In this document: one piece after another, positions 26,039 through 33,957 of the stretch
How positions within the stretch are numbered: position 1 is the first letter of the stretch
How the letters are laid out: each line of letters starts with the position of its first letter
DNA from: Paenibacillus dendritiformis
Lineage (GTDB): Bacteria > Bacillota > Bacilli > Paenibacillales > Paenibacillaceae
Direction of reading: 5' to 3'
NCBI RefSeq assembly: GCF_021654795.1
Contig: NZ_AP025344.1
Location: forward strand, 62,001-126,000
DNA: 64,000 nt
Made by a program: the position numbers and the translations under genes
Notes under the pieces: model-generated
Told to the model about the DNA's origin: nothing
What the model saw: the letters and a program-made list of their open reading frames with translations, nothing else
Database searches by the model: none

Positions 26039-26639
26039 GCAATCTCCCATGCTCCAACGTTAGATTGATGCTGGCATCAATGAGCCGGTTGTTTTCATGA
26101 CTGACGATGATGACTAATTTCTGATGAAACACTGACATGATCGCTTCATAAATCGTTTTTTTATTGTGCAGATCCAGCTTGGAGGTCGGTTCATCCATCA
26201 AAATAATGTCGGGATCCGAGATGAGGATGGAGGCCAACTGGACTCGTTGTTTTTCTCCGCCCGAGAGCATCGATATTTTCCGGTCCGCCAGATCGAGGAT
26301 ATTGAACCGGGCCAATGTGCCCTCGGCAAGCGGGAGGAAGCCTGCGTCATCGCGATTGAGCGCGCTATACTTAATATACATGTTCTCTTTTGCCGTCAGA
26401 TTCGAGAATAGCATTTCATCCTGGAACAGATATTCGATTTTTGTATTCGGCGGCATTTCCAGCCGGCCGGTATCCGCCTCAATATATCCCGCGATAATAT
26501 TCAGCAGGGTCGTCTTGCCGGAACCGCTCTCCCCTCTGATAATATAGATCCGGCCAGCCTGGAATTCGAAATCGAGGGCGTCGAGCAGCAATTTGTCTCC
26601 GAACTGCTTGGATATGTTAATCAAACGCAGACTGCTCAT
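26022..26639 (-). CDS. ABC transporter ATP-binding protein (LolD-like)
   Basis: A compact 205-residue ATPase with Walker A GESGSGKTT, Q-loop YLFQDE, signature LSGGEKQRV, Walker B IILMDEPTSKLD and switch His in IVSHEN. It overlaps the lipoprotein gene upstream by 4 bases and the permease gene downstream, so all three are co-translated. ATPases of this size are typical of LolD/MacB-like and bacteriocin-associated transporters. Confidence 0.93.
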   Translation of the reverse strand: MSSLRLINISKQFGDKLLLDALDFEFQAGRIYIIRGESGSGKTTLLNIIAGYIEADTGRLEMPPNTKIEYLFQDEMLFSNLTAKENMYIKYSALNRDDAGFLPLAEGTLARFNILDLADRKISMLSGGEKQRVQLASILISDPDIILMDEPTSKLDLHNKKTIYEAIMSVFHQKLVIIVSHENNRLIDASINLTLEHGRLHDEKR

Positions 26640-27577
26640 TGGTCCCCCCTCGGCTTCAATGGAATGTGAGCGATATGCCCTTGGCCGTAGACCGTAATCT
26701 GATGGTCCTCAATCGCAAAATCAATGATGTTGCTTGCGGTTCCAATCACTTGCTTGGTGGCGGTATCGATGGCGTCGAGGGCGAGGTTGGCATTGCTGTC
26801 AGGATAGATTTGAATCAGAATGCCGTTCCCGGAATCGAAATAGTTGAGGGGCTGCTTCACAAAACGTTCCTCGTCGTTGTAAATATATTGATGATCCGAC
26901 ACCAGCAGGCGGCCATTCAAGGCATATAATTCGCTTGCTTCCAGATTCTCTCCCACGAGCTGCGGCTTGCTCGACAAATCCGTGACGTCTAACGCAAACA
27001 GCGAGTAAGCGTTCATGGCTTCCTCATAAGTAGTGTAGTACAGCTGCTCGCCGATTAAGACTCCCGAAGACACAAGCCCTGTTACATTTGAAAAGTCGGA
27101 CAGCGTATTGTCCGGGTTCAACTGCGCGATGGAACGCTTCGATTCCGTACCTTCCTCGTCATAATAGCTCCGAATAAACAAATGCTTCCCGCCGTCCGTC
27201 GCCAGAGGGAACACGGCTTCGTTTTTCTCGTCTGCGAGGCGATGGACCTCTGCGATCTCCTTCCGGTCGACCGACAGAATGGCGAAGCCGTTCGTGAGGC
27301 TGTTGCCGGCGGTAAAGTAACGGTTCTTCGCCTCATTGAACTCATACTGGATGTAATTGACGATATTGGACTGCTGTTCAACGGTTTTGGCATCTACATT
27401 ATAGGATAATAATTTCTGGGAATAGCGGTTATACAGGTAGATGCAATTCACCGTTGAACCGCACTCCGGCAGCGCGATCCTGGGTGGAGCGTCTGCTATC
27501 GTGCCGGGGCTGCTTGTGCCGCAGCCCGTGGCCAAGGAACAAAGAATGAACAGGAATGCGAGCGTGAACTTTTTCAT
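26636..27577 (-). CDS. Lipoprotein with propeller-like C-terminal domain
   Basis: A 313-residue lipoprotein: signal peptide with lipobox (LATGC, Cys19), then a domain of repeated beta-strand blades with short motifs such as LYNRYSQKLLSYN, LFIRSYYDEEG and LYALNGRLLVSDHQYIY, which suggests a beta-propeller. No enzyme motif is seen. Its position between the secreted protein gene and the ABC genes suggests an extracellular binding or sensing subunit of that system; this is inference. Confidence 0.72.
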   Translation of the reverse strand: MKKFTLAFLFILCSLATGCGTSSPGTIADAPPRIALPECGSTVNCIYLYNRYSQKLLSYNVDAKTVEQQSNIVNYIQYEFNEAKNRYFTAGNSLTNGFAILSVDRKEIAEVHRLADEKNEAVFPLATDGGKHLFIRSYYDEEGTESKRSIAQLNPDNTLSDFSNVTGLVSSGVLIGEQLYYTTYEEAMNAYSLFALDVTDLSSKPQLVGENLEASELYALNGRLLVSDHQYIYNDEERFVKQPLNYFDSGNGILIQIYPDSNANLALDAIDTATKQVIGTASNIIDFAIEDHQITVYGQGHIAHIPLKPRGDQ

Positions 27578-27615
27578 TTCTCCCCCTCATCGCAATGGTT
27601 GCCGTCTATCGTGAC

Positions 27616-27655
27616 AAATAAAGAATCGACAGATGCGTCTGCCGATTCTTTATTT
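27616..27655 (-). terminator. Long hairpin between secreted-protein gene and ABC operon
   Basis: AAATAAAGAATCG and CGATTCTTTATTT plus inner CAGA/TCTG pairing give a long, nearly perfect palindrome with an A/T-rich outer end. It lies directly downstream of the gene at 27675 and may partially terminate, giving more secreted protein than transporter. Confidence 0.8.
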
Positions 27656-27674
27656 AATTGGATACGTTCTTTAA

Positions 27675-28208
27675 TTATACGCCAGCGCTGATCTCGTATG
27701 TTTTCGGATCGCTTGAGAGCTTCACCTGTGCCTTGTTGGTCGTTACAATCGTTCCGCTCCGGTAGTCTTTCTTCGGTCCGATGACGATGTTCGAACGCCA
27801 ATCCGAGGATTTGGAGCCGTTGGAATTCTCCCAATATTTTTCCTTCGTAGAGATCGACTGCCATGACGAGCTGCCGCCGGCGCTGGCTCCGTCAGCGGAT
27901 ACGCCCATGCTGATGGAGGCGGAACTTCTTAATGACGCGGTGCTCTTCCAAGAGGCTCTTACTCTTTGCACGGTTTTGGAGCCGCTATAGACCGCCGATA
28001 CTTGCCAATCCCATTGATACGTGTTGCCGGAGGATGTCGGCGACGTACTTCTCCATACATTCGATGTTAATTTGCCTTGACCTCCCGGAATGGTTAACGA
28101 TTTGGCCTGGGAATCAGCGAAGGACACCCCGGAAAATAAGGACAAGCTAAGCACAGGTACGGACAATAGTGCCAATAATGATTTGTTTACTATCTTCTTA
28201 GTACGCAT
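27675..28208 (-). CDS. Secreted Ser-rich protein of unknown family
   Basis: A 177-residue precursor. The signal peptide runs to about Ala31 (MRTKKIVNKSLLALL then LSLFSGVSFA-D). The mature part (~146 residues) has no Cys and is rich in Ser, Trp and Lys, with beta-strand-like alternation (YQWDWQVSAVYSGSKTVQRV, then SASISMGVSADGASAGGSSS). No family is recognised. The start is ATG 28208 with GGAGG about 11 bases upstream; alternative starts are possible. The arrangement of secreted protein followed by ABC ATPase and FtsX permease resembles operons of lactococcin-972-type bacteriocins, but the sequence does not clearly match them. Confidence 0.7.
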   Translation of the reverse strand: MRTKKIVNKSLLALLSVPVLSLSLFSGVSFADSQAKSLTIPGGQGKLTSNVWRSTSPTSSGNTYQWDWQVSAVYSGSKTVQRVRASWKSTASLRSSASISMGVSADGASAGGSSSWQSISTKEKYWENSNGSKSSDWRSNIVIGPKKDYRSGTIVTTNKAQVKLSSDPKTYEISAGV

Positions 28209-28581
28209 CACCAATGAGACCTCCATGAATAAAGTGATATATTTGAAAGCTGGCCAGCTAATCAAATCATACCGAAGCATGGATCGAACCTAAGCAATGA
28301 TGAGATGGAATCGCTGCTGAAGTAAGGGAAGCGGGCATAAGTACCGGTTTATGTCGCACACGGAGCAGGTCACAATCAAAACGTACGGGAGTTAAGACGC
28401 TTCCCTATGTAATATTTAAACTAGCGTCCATAAGAAATTGTCTATGATGCTGCGGGAGGACTGCATTCTGATGCAACGAACCTCGGAATAAGAGTCCAGT
28501 AAAGGGGAATATTGGAAACGCATGTACATCAATAACACTAGCATCAAACTCCTTTTTTGTAAAGATTTATTTTTTGGCGGC

Positions 28582-28590
28582 ATGATATAA
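28582..28590 (+). promoter_or_regulatory. Extended -10 promoter of the DNA-alkylation-repair gene
   Basis: TGATATAAT is a perfect extended -10 element about 38 bases before the ATG at 28628. The rest of the gene-free stretch 28209-28627 shows nothing recognisable beyond the expected promoter region of the minus-strand secreted-protein gene at its left end. Confidence 0.5.
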
Positions 28591-28627
28591 TACACCCATA
28601 CTCATTCTGCCCGAAGAGGTGAAGCGC

Positions 28628-29335
28628 ATGACCGTAGACGATATCATGAAGAAGCTGGAAGCGATGGGATCGGAGCAGACGAAAAAGACGTTCATCCGGC
28701 ACGGGGCCCAGGAGCCGCTGTTCGGCGTCAAGGTAGGGGATCTGAAGAAGCTTGTCAAGGATGTGAGGAAGGATCAGACGCTCGCCCGGGCATTGTACGA
28801 GACGGGGAACAGCGATGCCATGTATTTGGCGGGGCTGACCGTGAATCCGAAGACGATGGACAGGGAGACGCTGCAGGCTTGGGCGAAGCGGGCCAATTGG
28901 TATTTACTCGCGGAGTATACAGTGGCGGGGGTAGCGGCCGAAAGCCCGCATGCCCTTGCATTGGCCCGGGAATGGATGAAATCGGACGACGGGATGATCG
29001 CCGCCTGCGGCTGGAGCACGTACGCGAACTACATCTCGATTACGCAGGATGAAGACTTGGATCTGGAAGAGATCCGCCGGCTTCTGCAGCAGCTCGCGGC
29101 CACGATTCACAGTGAGAAGAACCGGGTGCGCTATGCGATGAACATGTTCGTGATCGTCGTCGGCTCCTATGTGCGCCCTCTGCACGAGGAAGCGGTTCGA
29201 GTGGCCGAGGCAATTGGGAAGGTGGAGGTTCATATGGGGCAGACCGCGTGCAAGGTGCCGGATGCCGCGCCTTATATTGGGAAGACGGTTGCCGCCGGCA
29301 AGCTGGGGACCCGGAAGAAGACTTGTATTTGTTAA
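28628..29335 (+). CDS. DNA alkylation repair protein (AlkD-like HEAT repeats)
   Basis: A 235-residue helical-repeat protein. MKKLEAMGSEQTKKTFIRHG, the GVKVGDLKKLVKDV motif and YLLAEYTVAGVAAESP are typical of AlkC/AlkD-type enzymes, which excise alkylated bases without base flipping. The C-terminus (GKTVAAGKLGTRKKTC) resembles a subgroup of small Firmicute proteins whose glycosylase activity is not proven. The start is the ATG at 28628 behind AGAGGTG. Followed by a small gene and an RNase H gene with tight spacing, so they may be one transcription unit. Confidence 0.85.
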   Translation: MTVDDIMKKLEAMGSEQTKKTFIRHGAQEPLFGVKVGDLKKLVKDVRKDQTLARALYETGNSDAMYLAGLTVNPKTMDRETLQAWAKRANWYLLAEYTVAGVAAESPHALALAREWMKSDDGMIAACGWSTYANYISITQDEDLDLEEIRRLLQQLAATIHSEKNRVRYAMNMFVIVVGSYVRPLHEEAVRVAEAIGKVEVHMGQTACKVPDAAPYIGKTVAAGKLGTRKKTCIC

Positions 29336-29347
29336 GGAGTGGACAGA

Positions 29348-29584
29348 ATGGAAGCGACCGCACAGCAGGTGGCGGAATGGATGGTAGCCGAGATTCAGGC
29401 GAAGGGAGTCGTCCATCAGAGCGATGTGATTGCGTATGTGCGCGCTCATTTCGGCGAAGCGTTCGTGTTCGTGAATGAGAGGGGCCATGCGTCGTTGGAC
29501 AAGGAAGTGAAGAAGGCGTTCCGGAAGCTGCACCGCGGCCGGATTGCCTGGGATCGGGACGGCTTCTGCTGGGGGTGGACATAA
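29348..29584 (+). CDS. Small conserved helical protein (DUF6953-like)
   Basis: A 78-residue protein starting MEATAQQVAEWMVAEIQAKG, with FVFVNERGHASLDKEVKKAF in the middle and a Trp-rich end (RIAWDRDGFCWGW). The layout matches small Bacillales proteins grouped, as I recall, as DUF6953, of unknown function and helix-turn-helix-like look. AAGGAG precedes the ATG by 8 bases. Its last codons overlap the RNase H start. Confidence 0.7.
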   Translation: MEATAQQVAEWMVAEIQAKGVVHQSDVIAYVRAHFGEAFVFVNERGHASLDKEVKKAFRKLHRGRIAWDRDGFCWGWT

Positions 29585-30231
29585 GCGTGGCGCAGGCAAA
29601 ATATTACGTCGTATGGGCCGGCCATCGTCCCGGCGTCTATGCAAGCTGGGCGGAATGCAAGGCGCAGACGGATAACTATAAAGATGCTAAATACAAATCC
29701 TTTCCATCCAAGGCCGCGGCGGAGCGGGCCTATCGGGACGGCTGGCAGAAGCATTGGGGCAAGAAGAAGGACGGGACAGGCGCTCCAGCCCGGGGAGGCG
29801 CGGCTGCCAGCTCCCCGCCGGCCGAGGTGGATTACGACAGCATCTCGGTCGATGTCGGCACGAGGGGCAATCCGGGGCCGGTGGAGTACCGGGGCGTGTC
29901 CACGCGGACGGGAGAGGTGTTGTTCGCCGTCGGTCCGATTCCGAACGGCACGAACAATCTGGGAGAGTTCCTGGCTATCGTGCACTCGCTGGCGTATTTG
30001 AAGCGGAAGGGCAGCAGCCAGACGGTGTACAGCGACTCCCGCACCGCCATGAAATGGGTGCGGGAGAAGAAGGTCGCCACCACCCTGGAGCGCAACGAGT
30101 CGACGAAGGAGATCTGGAATCTCGTCGATCGGGCGCTTGCCTGGCTCCAGACGAACACCTATAGCAACAAGGTGCTGAAATGGGACACGAAGGCATGGGG
30201 CGAGATTAAGGCCGATTACGGCCGGAAATAG
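29575..30231 (+). CDS. RNase H1 with N-terminal viroplasmin-like domain
   Basis: About 215 residues. The N-terminal domain (YYVVWAGHRPGVYASWAEC, then KSFPSKAAAERAY) is the viroplasmin/caulimovirus-type hybrid-binding domain. The C-terminal domain has RNase H acidic residues: Asp in SVDVGTRGNPGP, Glu in NNLGEF, Asp in VYSDSRTAMKWV and Asp in KWDTKAWGEIKADYG. It cuts RNA in RNA/DNA hybrids. GTG starts at 29575 and 29587 are both possible; the first overlaps the preceding gene. A linker rich in Ala, Pro and Gly (about 65-85) joins the two domains. Confidence 0.88.
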   Translation: MDISVAQAKYYVVWAGHRPGVYASWAECKAQTDNYKDAKYKSFPSKAAAERAYRDGWQKHWGKKKDGTGAPARGGAAASSPPAEVDYDSISVDVGTRGNPGPVEYRGVSTRTGEVLFAVGPIPNGTNNLGEFLAIVHSLAYLKRKGSSQTVYSDSRTAMKWVREKKVATTLERNESTKEIWNLVDRALAWLQTNTYSNKVLKWDTKAWGEIKADYGRK

Positions 30232-30336
30232 GGAGAGCCGCCATGGAGGCAGAGTAAGACGGGGGCGGCAGATTGGGCAGGCACCATCCGCCCAATCCAG
30301 GCATATGCTACCACCATAATCGAAGGTGGGGGGATT

Positions 30337-30831
30337 ATGTTGGCGGAAAGTGAACGGAAGAAGCATCTGGCTTGGCATGAGACGATGGAAATGCACGAGT
30401 TGACGGCATTCCAGGCAAACCATCTGATGGCATTCAAAATGATGCTGGATGACGTCAAGGATGCGAAGCTGCGCGGATTATACGAGGAAGCTATCTTCGC
30501 AATGGAGAACAACTTGAAGGAACTGCTCGGCTACTACCCGATGGCCCCGGCATTTGTTCGCCATAAGGGCGATGGAGCGGATTTGACCGGGTTCTACGCC
30601 GGACATCTGCTCGGCTTCTGCAAGACGTCGGTCCGGAGCTACGCCATCGGCATTACCGAGACATCGACCCCTTCGCTGCGCCAGACGCTGAAGAAGCAGC
30701 TCAATGCCGCGATCGACCTGCACGCGAAAGTGTTCCATTATATGCTGGATCGCGGATATTATCCATCATACGACCTGCCGAAGCTGTTGGAGAACGATAT
30801 GAAAAACGCCAACAAGGCATTGTCGATGTAA
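30337..30831 (+). CDS. CotF-family spore coat protein
   Basis: A 164-residue helical protein with the Coat F domain layout: a helix starting WHETMEMHELTAFQANHL, another around DAKLRGLYEEAIFAMENNLK, then a C-terminal segment with AAIDLHAKVFHYMLDRGYY and the short YPSYDLPKLLENDM ending. In Bacillales such proteins are spore coat or sporulation proteins. GGTGGGGGGATT precedes the ATG. It supports a spore-forming host. Confidence 0.83.
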   Translation: MLAESERKKHLAWHETMEMHELTAFQANHLMAFKMMLDDVKDAKLRGLYEEAIFAMENNLKELLGYYPMAPAFVRHKGDGADLTGFYAGHLLGFCKTSVRSYAIGITETSTPSLRQTLKKQLNAAIDLHAKVFHYMLDRGYYPSYDLPKLLENDMKNANKALSM

Positions 30832-31035
30832 TAGAGCTGGCTCTGAGAGGCTCTTTTCCTGTTATCCCGGGAAAGGGGCTTTTCCCTATTTCGCGGGACT
30901 TGGCGTCTTTTCCGCCGGAACAGGCCCGTCCTCCGCATATCTTTCCTGTTGAAGTGTGACCATTGTTGCTCAAGCTTCGGTGAAGAGATATTATTATAAA
31001 TATGGACATTCAATGTGGAAAGTGAGCGAGTACAG

Positions 31036-31749
31036 ATGGGGCGTAAATGGAATAACATTAAGGAAAAAAAGGCGTCAAAGGATACGAACACGAGTCGCAT
31101 ATATGCCCGGTTCGGCAGAGAGATTTATGTAGCTGCGAAGCAAGGGGAGCCGAATCCCGAATCAAACCAAGCCTTGAAATTTGTAATTGAGCGCGCCAAA
31201 ACATACAATGTGCCGAAAGCAATCATTGATCGGGCGATTGAGAAGGCCAAGGGCGGCTCGGATGAGAACTATGACGAGCTTCGCTACGAAGGCTTCGGTC
31301 CGAACGGGACGATGGTCATCGTGGACGCTCTGACCAACAACGTGAACCGGACAGCGTCCGAAGTGCGTGCCGCATTCAACAAAAACGGCGGCAGCCTCGG
31401 CGTCAGCGGTTCAGTCACTTATATGTTCGATCAGACCGCCGTTATTGGTCTGGAAGGCAAGACCGCCGAGGAAGTACTGGAGATTCTGATGAATGCGGAT
31501 CTCGATGTGCGGGACATCCTCGAGGAGGATGAGGCGGTCATTATCTATGCAGAGCCCGATCAGTTCCATCAGGTCCAGCACGCTCTGCGCGAAGCGGGCA
31601 CCTCGGAATTCACCGTAGCGGAGCTGACCATGCTGCCTCAAAGCTATGTCACCCTCCCGGAAGACGCGCAGGCGCAATTTGAAAAAATGATTGATGCGCT
31701 GGAAGATTTGGACGATGTGCAGCAGGTCTATCACAACGTGGATCAATAG
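31036..31749 (+). CDS. YebC/PmpR family transcriptional regulator or translation factor
   Basis: A 237-residue protein starting [16 protein letters not shown], followed by [18 protein letters not shown] and the family motif [19 protein letters not shown]. This is the YeeI-type subgroup of the YebC family. Some members are DNA-binding regulators; recent work assigns others to relieving ribosome stalling at polyproline. The start is the ATG at 31036; a GTG at 31015 is in frame but adds no family sequence. Monocistronic, ended by a strong terminator. Confidence 0.93.
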   Translation: MGRKWNNIKEKKASKDTNTSRIYARFGREIYVAAKQGEPNPESNQALKFVIERAKTYNVPKAIIDRAIEKAKGGSDENYDELRYEGFGPNGTMVIVDALTNNVNRTASEVRAAFNKNGGSLGVSGSVTYMFDQTAVIGLEGKTAEEVLEILMNADLDVRDILEEDEAVIIYAEPDQFHQVQHALREAGTSEFTVAELTMLPQSYVTLPEDAQAQFEKMIDALEDLDDVQQVYHNVDQ

Positions 31750-31778
31750 AAGCTTGCCGCGGAAGGCACGCGGAATGA

Positions 31779-31848
31779 ATCGCACCCCTTAGAGAACGAA
31801 TCCGCCGTTGAATGGGTCGTGTTCTTCTCGGGGGTGCGATTTTTTTTA
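31779..31848 (+). terminator. Terminator of the YebC-family gene
   Basis: ATCGCACCCC (31779-31788) and GGGGTGCGAT (31831-31840) form a 10-bp stem followed by eight T residues. The loop is long (42 bases) and may contain further pairing. Confidence 0.85.
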
Positions 31849-32204
31849 CAGAAGATTACGCTCGCAGGGAAAAATCACCTTGATCGGTACGCCGCGACTG
31901 CGGGCCGACGCTGCCTTCGCCATGACCGGAATATTGGAATGGAACAGCGAGGCACAGACGGTCCAATCGACGAGTTGAAATGAGTGCTTGGCGGAACACG
32001 ATCGAACAGCGGGGGAAGGCGGGGCTTCCGGAGCTCGAAGCAGCCGATGAGGCCAGGCCGTGAGGGAAACGCCCCGGTTCGGCCCGCGGTCTGCCGGCCC
32101 ATCCCGGCCCGCCGCGGCCCGCCCCGTCCGAGCCTTCAATGGCCGGATAATGCGGGTGCCACACGGGACTGGTAGCCGCCCTTGCTTCTCAGCGCCCGAC
32201 TTGC
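31849..32204. other. GC-rich noncoding stretch
   Basis: Overlapping open frames on both strands have high GC and no ribosome binding sites; their products (Arg/Pro-rich) look like noise. No function is seen. Confidence 0.35.
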
Positions 32205-33015
32205 CGGAAAACTGCAAAACTGCAGCTTTTCCTTATCACATCTCCTTCACTGCGGGAGTTCCTGCAAATCTGCATCATTTTCTGTATATAAAAGAGATTT
32301 ACAGCAAGAATCCTCCAGAAATAATGCGCTTTTCAGGCTGTTGAGAAAGAAGTTTTGAGTAGGAAAATGGATATTTCCACCATTCTGAAAACTGCACCAT
32401 TTCCCTGGACACGCCCATCCGGCAGTCGAAATCCGCAAAACTCCACGATTTCTCCAGACGCTCCTATTCAGTAAGCGAAATCCTGCATAAATACAGCAAT
32501 TCGATAGGGACGACTAGTCCAGAAAGGGAATCCTGCAAAATGACAGGAATTTTCCCCGTTTCGCTTCTGCTCGAAGCAAAAGGGCCTAAAATGATGTAGA
32601 TTTGCAGCAATTCCTCGGGATGGGGACTCATTAAGCCGAAATTCCTGTAAAATAGCAGCAATTTCCTCCGCACGTCCAAGCCCCAGGAGGGAACGATGCT
32701 TCGAGCAGGCCGATAATGCTTCCAGCAGGCCGGATAATGCGATGATGCCCCCAGCATCCGACGCGGTCGCTTGGATCCCGTACAATCAGGCCATTGAGTA
32801 GTCTATGGGGCTTTTTACTTATGATTGATCTCTTCTCCCGGTAGAGAAAATCGATTTAAAACGCTCTAAGAGCCAAAGTTTGGATGAGGAAAATGGACCA
32901 TCTCCACCCCTTCACAAAAAACAGGGGTATTCCAACAGCCTGGCTTTTGCAGGAATTTATGAAAATATCGGCTCAAGGGGCATAAATTCCTGCATTCACG
33001 CAGGATTTCACTGCC
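32205..33015. repeat. Array of degenerate ~55-base noncoding units
   Basis: A short imperfect palindrome of the form CCTGCAAAAnnnCAGnAATTTCC recurs about every 50-60 bases: 32212, 32272, 32388, 32421, 32472, 32531, 32602 (inverted) and 32643, with related motifs at 32950 and 32990. Spacer sequence between motifs also shows weak similarity. No coding constraint is seen; the small open frames here change in step with the repeat. The segment 32368-32940 recurs inverted at 51420-51983. Confidence 0.6.
32368..32940 (-). repeat. Long inverted repeat, left copy (~570 bp)
   Basis: Read on the minus strand from 32940, this starts GGCTGTTGGAAtACCCCTG. It matches 51420-51983 through almost its whole length, by eye at roughly nine bases in ten, including the blocks around GAAATTGCTGCTATTTTAC and CTTGGACGTGCGGAGG. 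The copy has a 20-odd-base extra piece near 32715. Both ends carry the same short motif in the same direction (AGGAAAATGGA ... TCCACC at about 32361 and 32887). No transposase is encoded. Confidence 0.8.
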
Positions 33016-33163
33016 GAATCGGCCGCATTCCTCTGCCGCCGCTTTTCCCGCCGCTGTCTCCCGCCTCCCCGCCTCTATGTACCCTTTGGCCCGTTTTGCC
33101 CCGTATCCTAGCGCACAGCCACACTCTAGGGAATAACCTCGTTCCGTTAATGCGAGTACACAA

Positions 33164-33193
33164 AACAGGCAGAGACGGATGTCTCTGCCTGTT
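33164..33193 (-). terminator. Terminator of the beta-phosphoglucomutase gene
   Basis: AACAGGCAGAGAC and GTCTCTGCCTGTT form a 13-bp perfect stem with a GGAT loop; on the minus strand it is followed by TTTTGTG. Confidence 0.88.
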
Positions 33194-33212
33194 CGCGTGA
33201 AAGTACCGCGGC

Positions 33213-33884
33213 TTAGGAGAACCGATTCGCCAGCTCCTGGAAGCGGAGCTGCGCCGTGCTCTCCAGCACCAGGTCGGCGTGCGGGAAGGCGGCCGGGCTT
33301 CCGATCGCCACCGCGAACATGCCCGCGGCCTTGATGGCGTCCACGCCCGCGACCGCATCCTCGACCCCGATGCAGAACTTCGGATCGGCGTTCAGCGCCG
33401 CTGCGCCGGTCAGGAAAATTTCCGGGTCGGGCTTGTTGTTTTTCAATGCGGCGGCATCCACGATGACGTCGAACTGATCCGCGATGCCGAGGCGGCTGAT
33501 GACCGCCAGCGCGTTTTTGCTGGCGGAGGCGAGGCCCATCTTTACGCCGTGCCGCTTAATATCGGCGATGAAGTCGGCGATCCCGGGCAGCAGGTCAGCC
33601 GGCGTCACCTTATCGATGAGCTCCTGGTACAGCTTGTTTTTGCGATCCGCGAGCTGCTCCAGCTCATCTGCCGTATAGGACGGAGGCGTTGGCGCTTGGC
33701 TGAGCAGGAGCTTCAAGGAATCCATCCGCGAGACGCCTTTGAGATTCTCGTTGAATTCGCGGCTGAACGGGATTCCCAGCTCTTCGGCAATGGCGTTCCA
33801 GGCCAAATAATGATACTCGGCCGTATCCGTAATGACGCCATCCAGATCGAACAGGACAGCCTGGAGCGAACTTGTCTGATTCAT
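33213..33884 (-). CDS. pgmB: Beta-phosphoglucomutase
   Basis: A 223-residue HAD-family enzyme. The nucleophile motif VLFDLDGVITDTAEYHYLAW, the GVSRMDSLKLLL substrate-specificity loop, GLASASKNA and the metal-binding GVEDAVAGVDAIKAAGM are all typical of PgmB. It converts beta-glucose 1-phosphate, the product of inverting GH65 phosphorylases, to glucose 6-phosphate. The ATG at 33884 has GGGAGGAG upstream. It follows the GH65 phosphorylase gene by 73 bases on the same strand, which fits a two-step pathway. Confidence 0.95.
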   Translation of the reverse strand: MNQTSSLQAVLFDLDGVITDTAEYHYLAWNAIAEELGIPFSREFNENLKGVSRMDSLKLLLSQAPTPPSYTADELEQLADRKNKLYQELIDKVTPADLLPGIADFIADIKRHGVKMGLASASKNALAVISRLGIADQFDVIVDAAALKNNKPDPEIFLTGAAALNADPKFCIGVEDAVAGVDAIKAAGMFAVAIGSPAAFPHADLVLESTAQLRFQELANRFS

Positions 33885-33957
33885 CGTTATCTCTCCTCCC
33901 ATAGGTTCCGGTTTCTTCTTCGAGCCCTTCCTGAGCTCCTCCTTATCGAGCCCTTGC

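Noticed and set aside
27675-28208. Assignment of the secreted protein as a lactococcin-972 family bacteriocin
   Set aside because: Only gene order and a GSKT-like segment are similar; length and key residues do not match well enough to claim the family.
32468-32785. Small proteins encoded within the long repeats (also 51608-51946)
   Set aside because: The frames follow the noncoding repeat, lack start signals, and the translated text repeats with the DNA unit.
32205-33015. CRISPR array
   Set aside because: Units are degenerate, of variable length and sometimes inverted; spacers are not unique; no cas genes are present.
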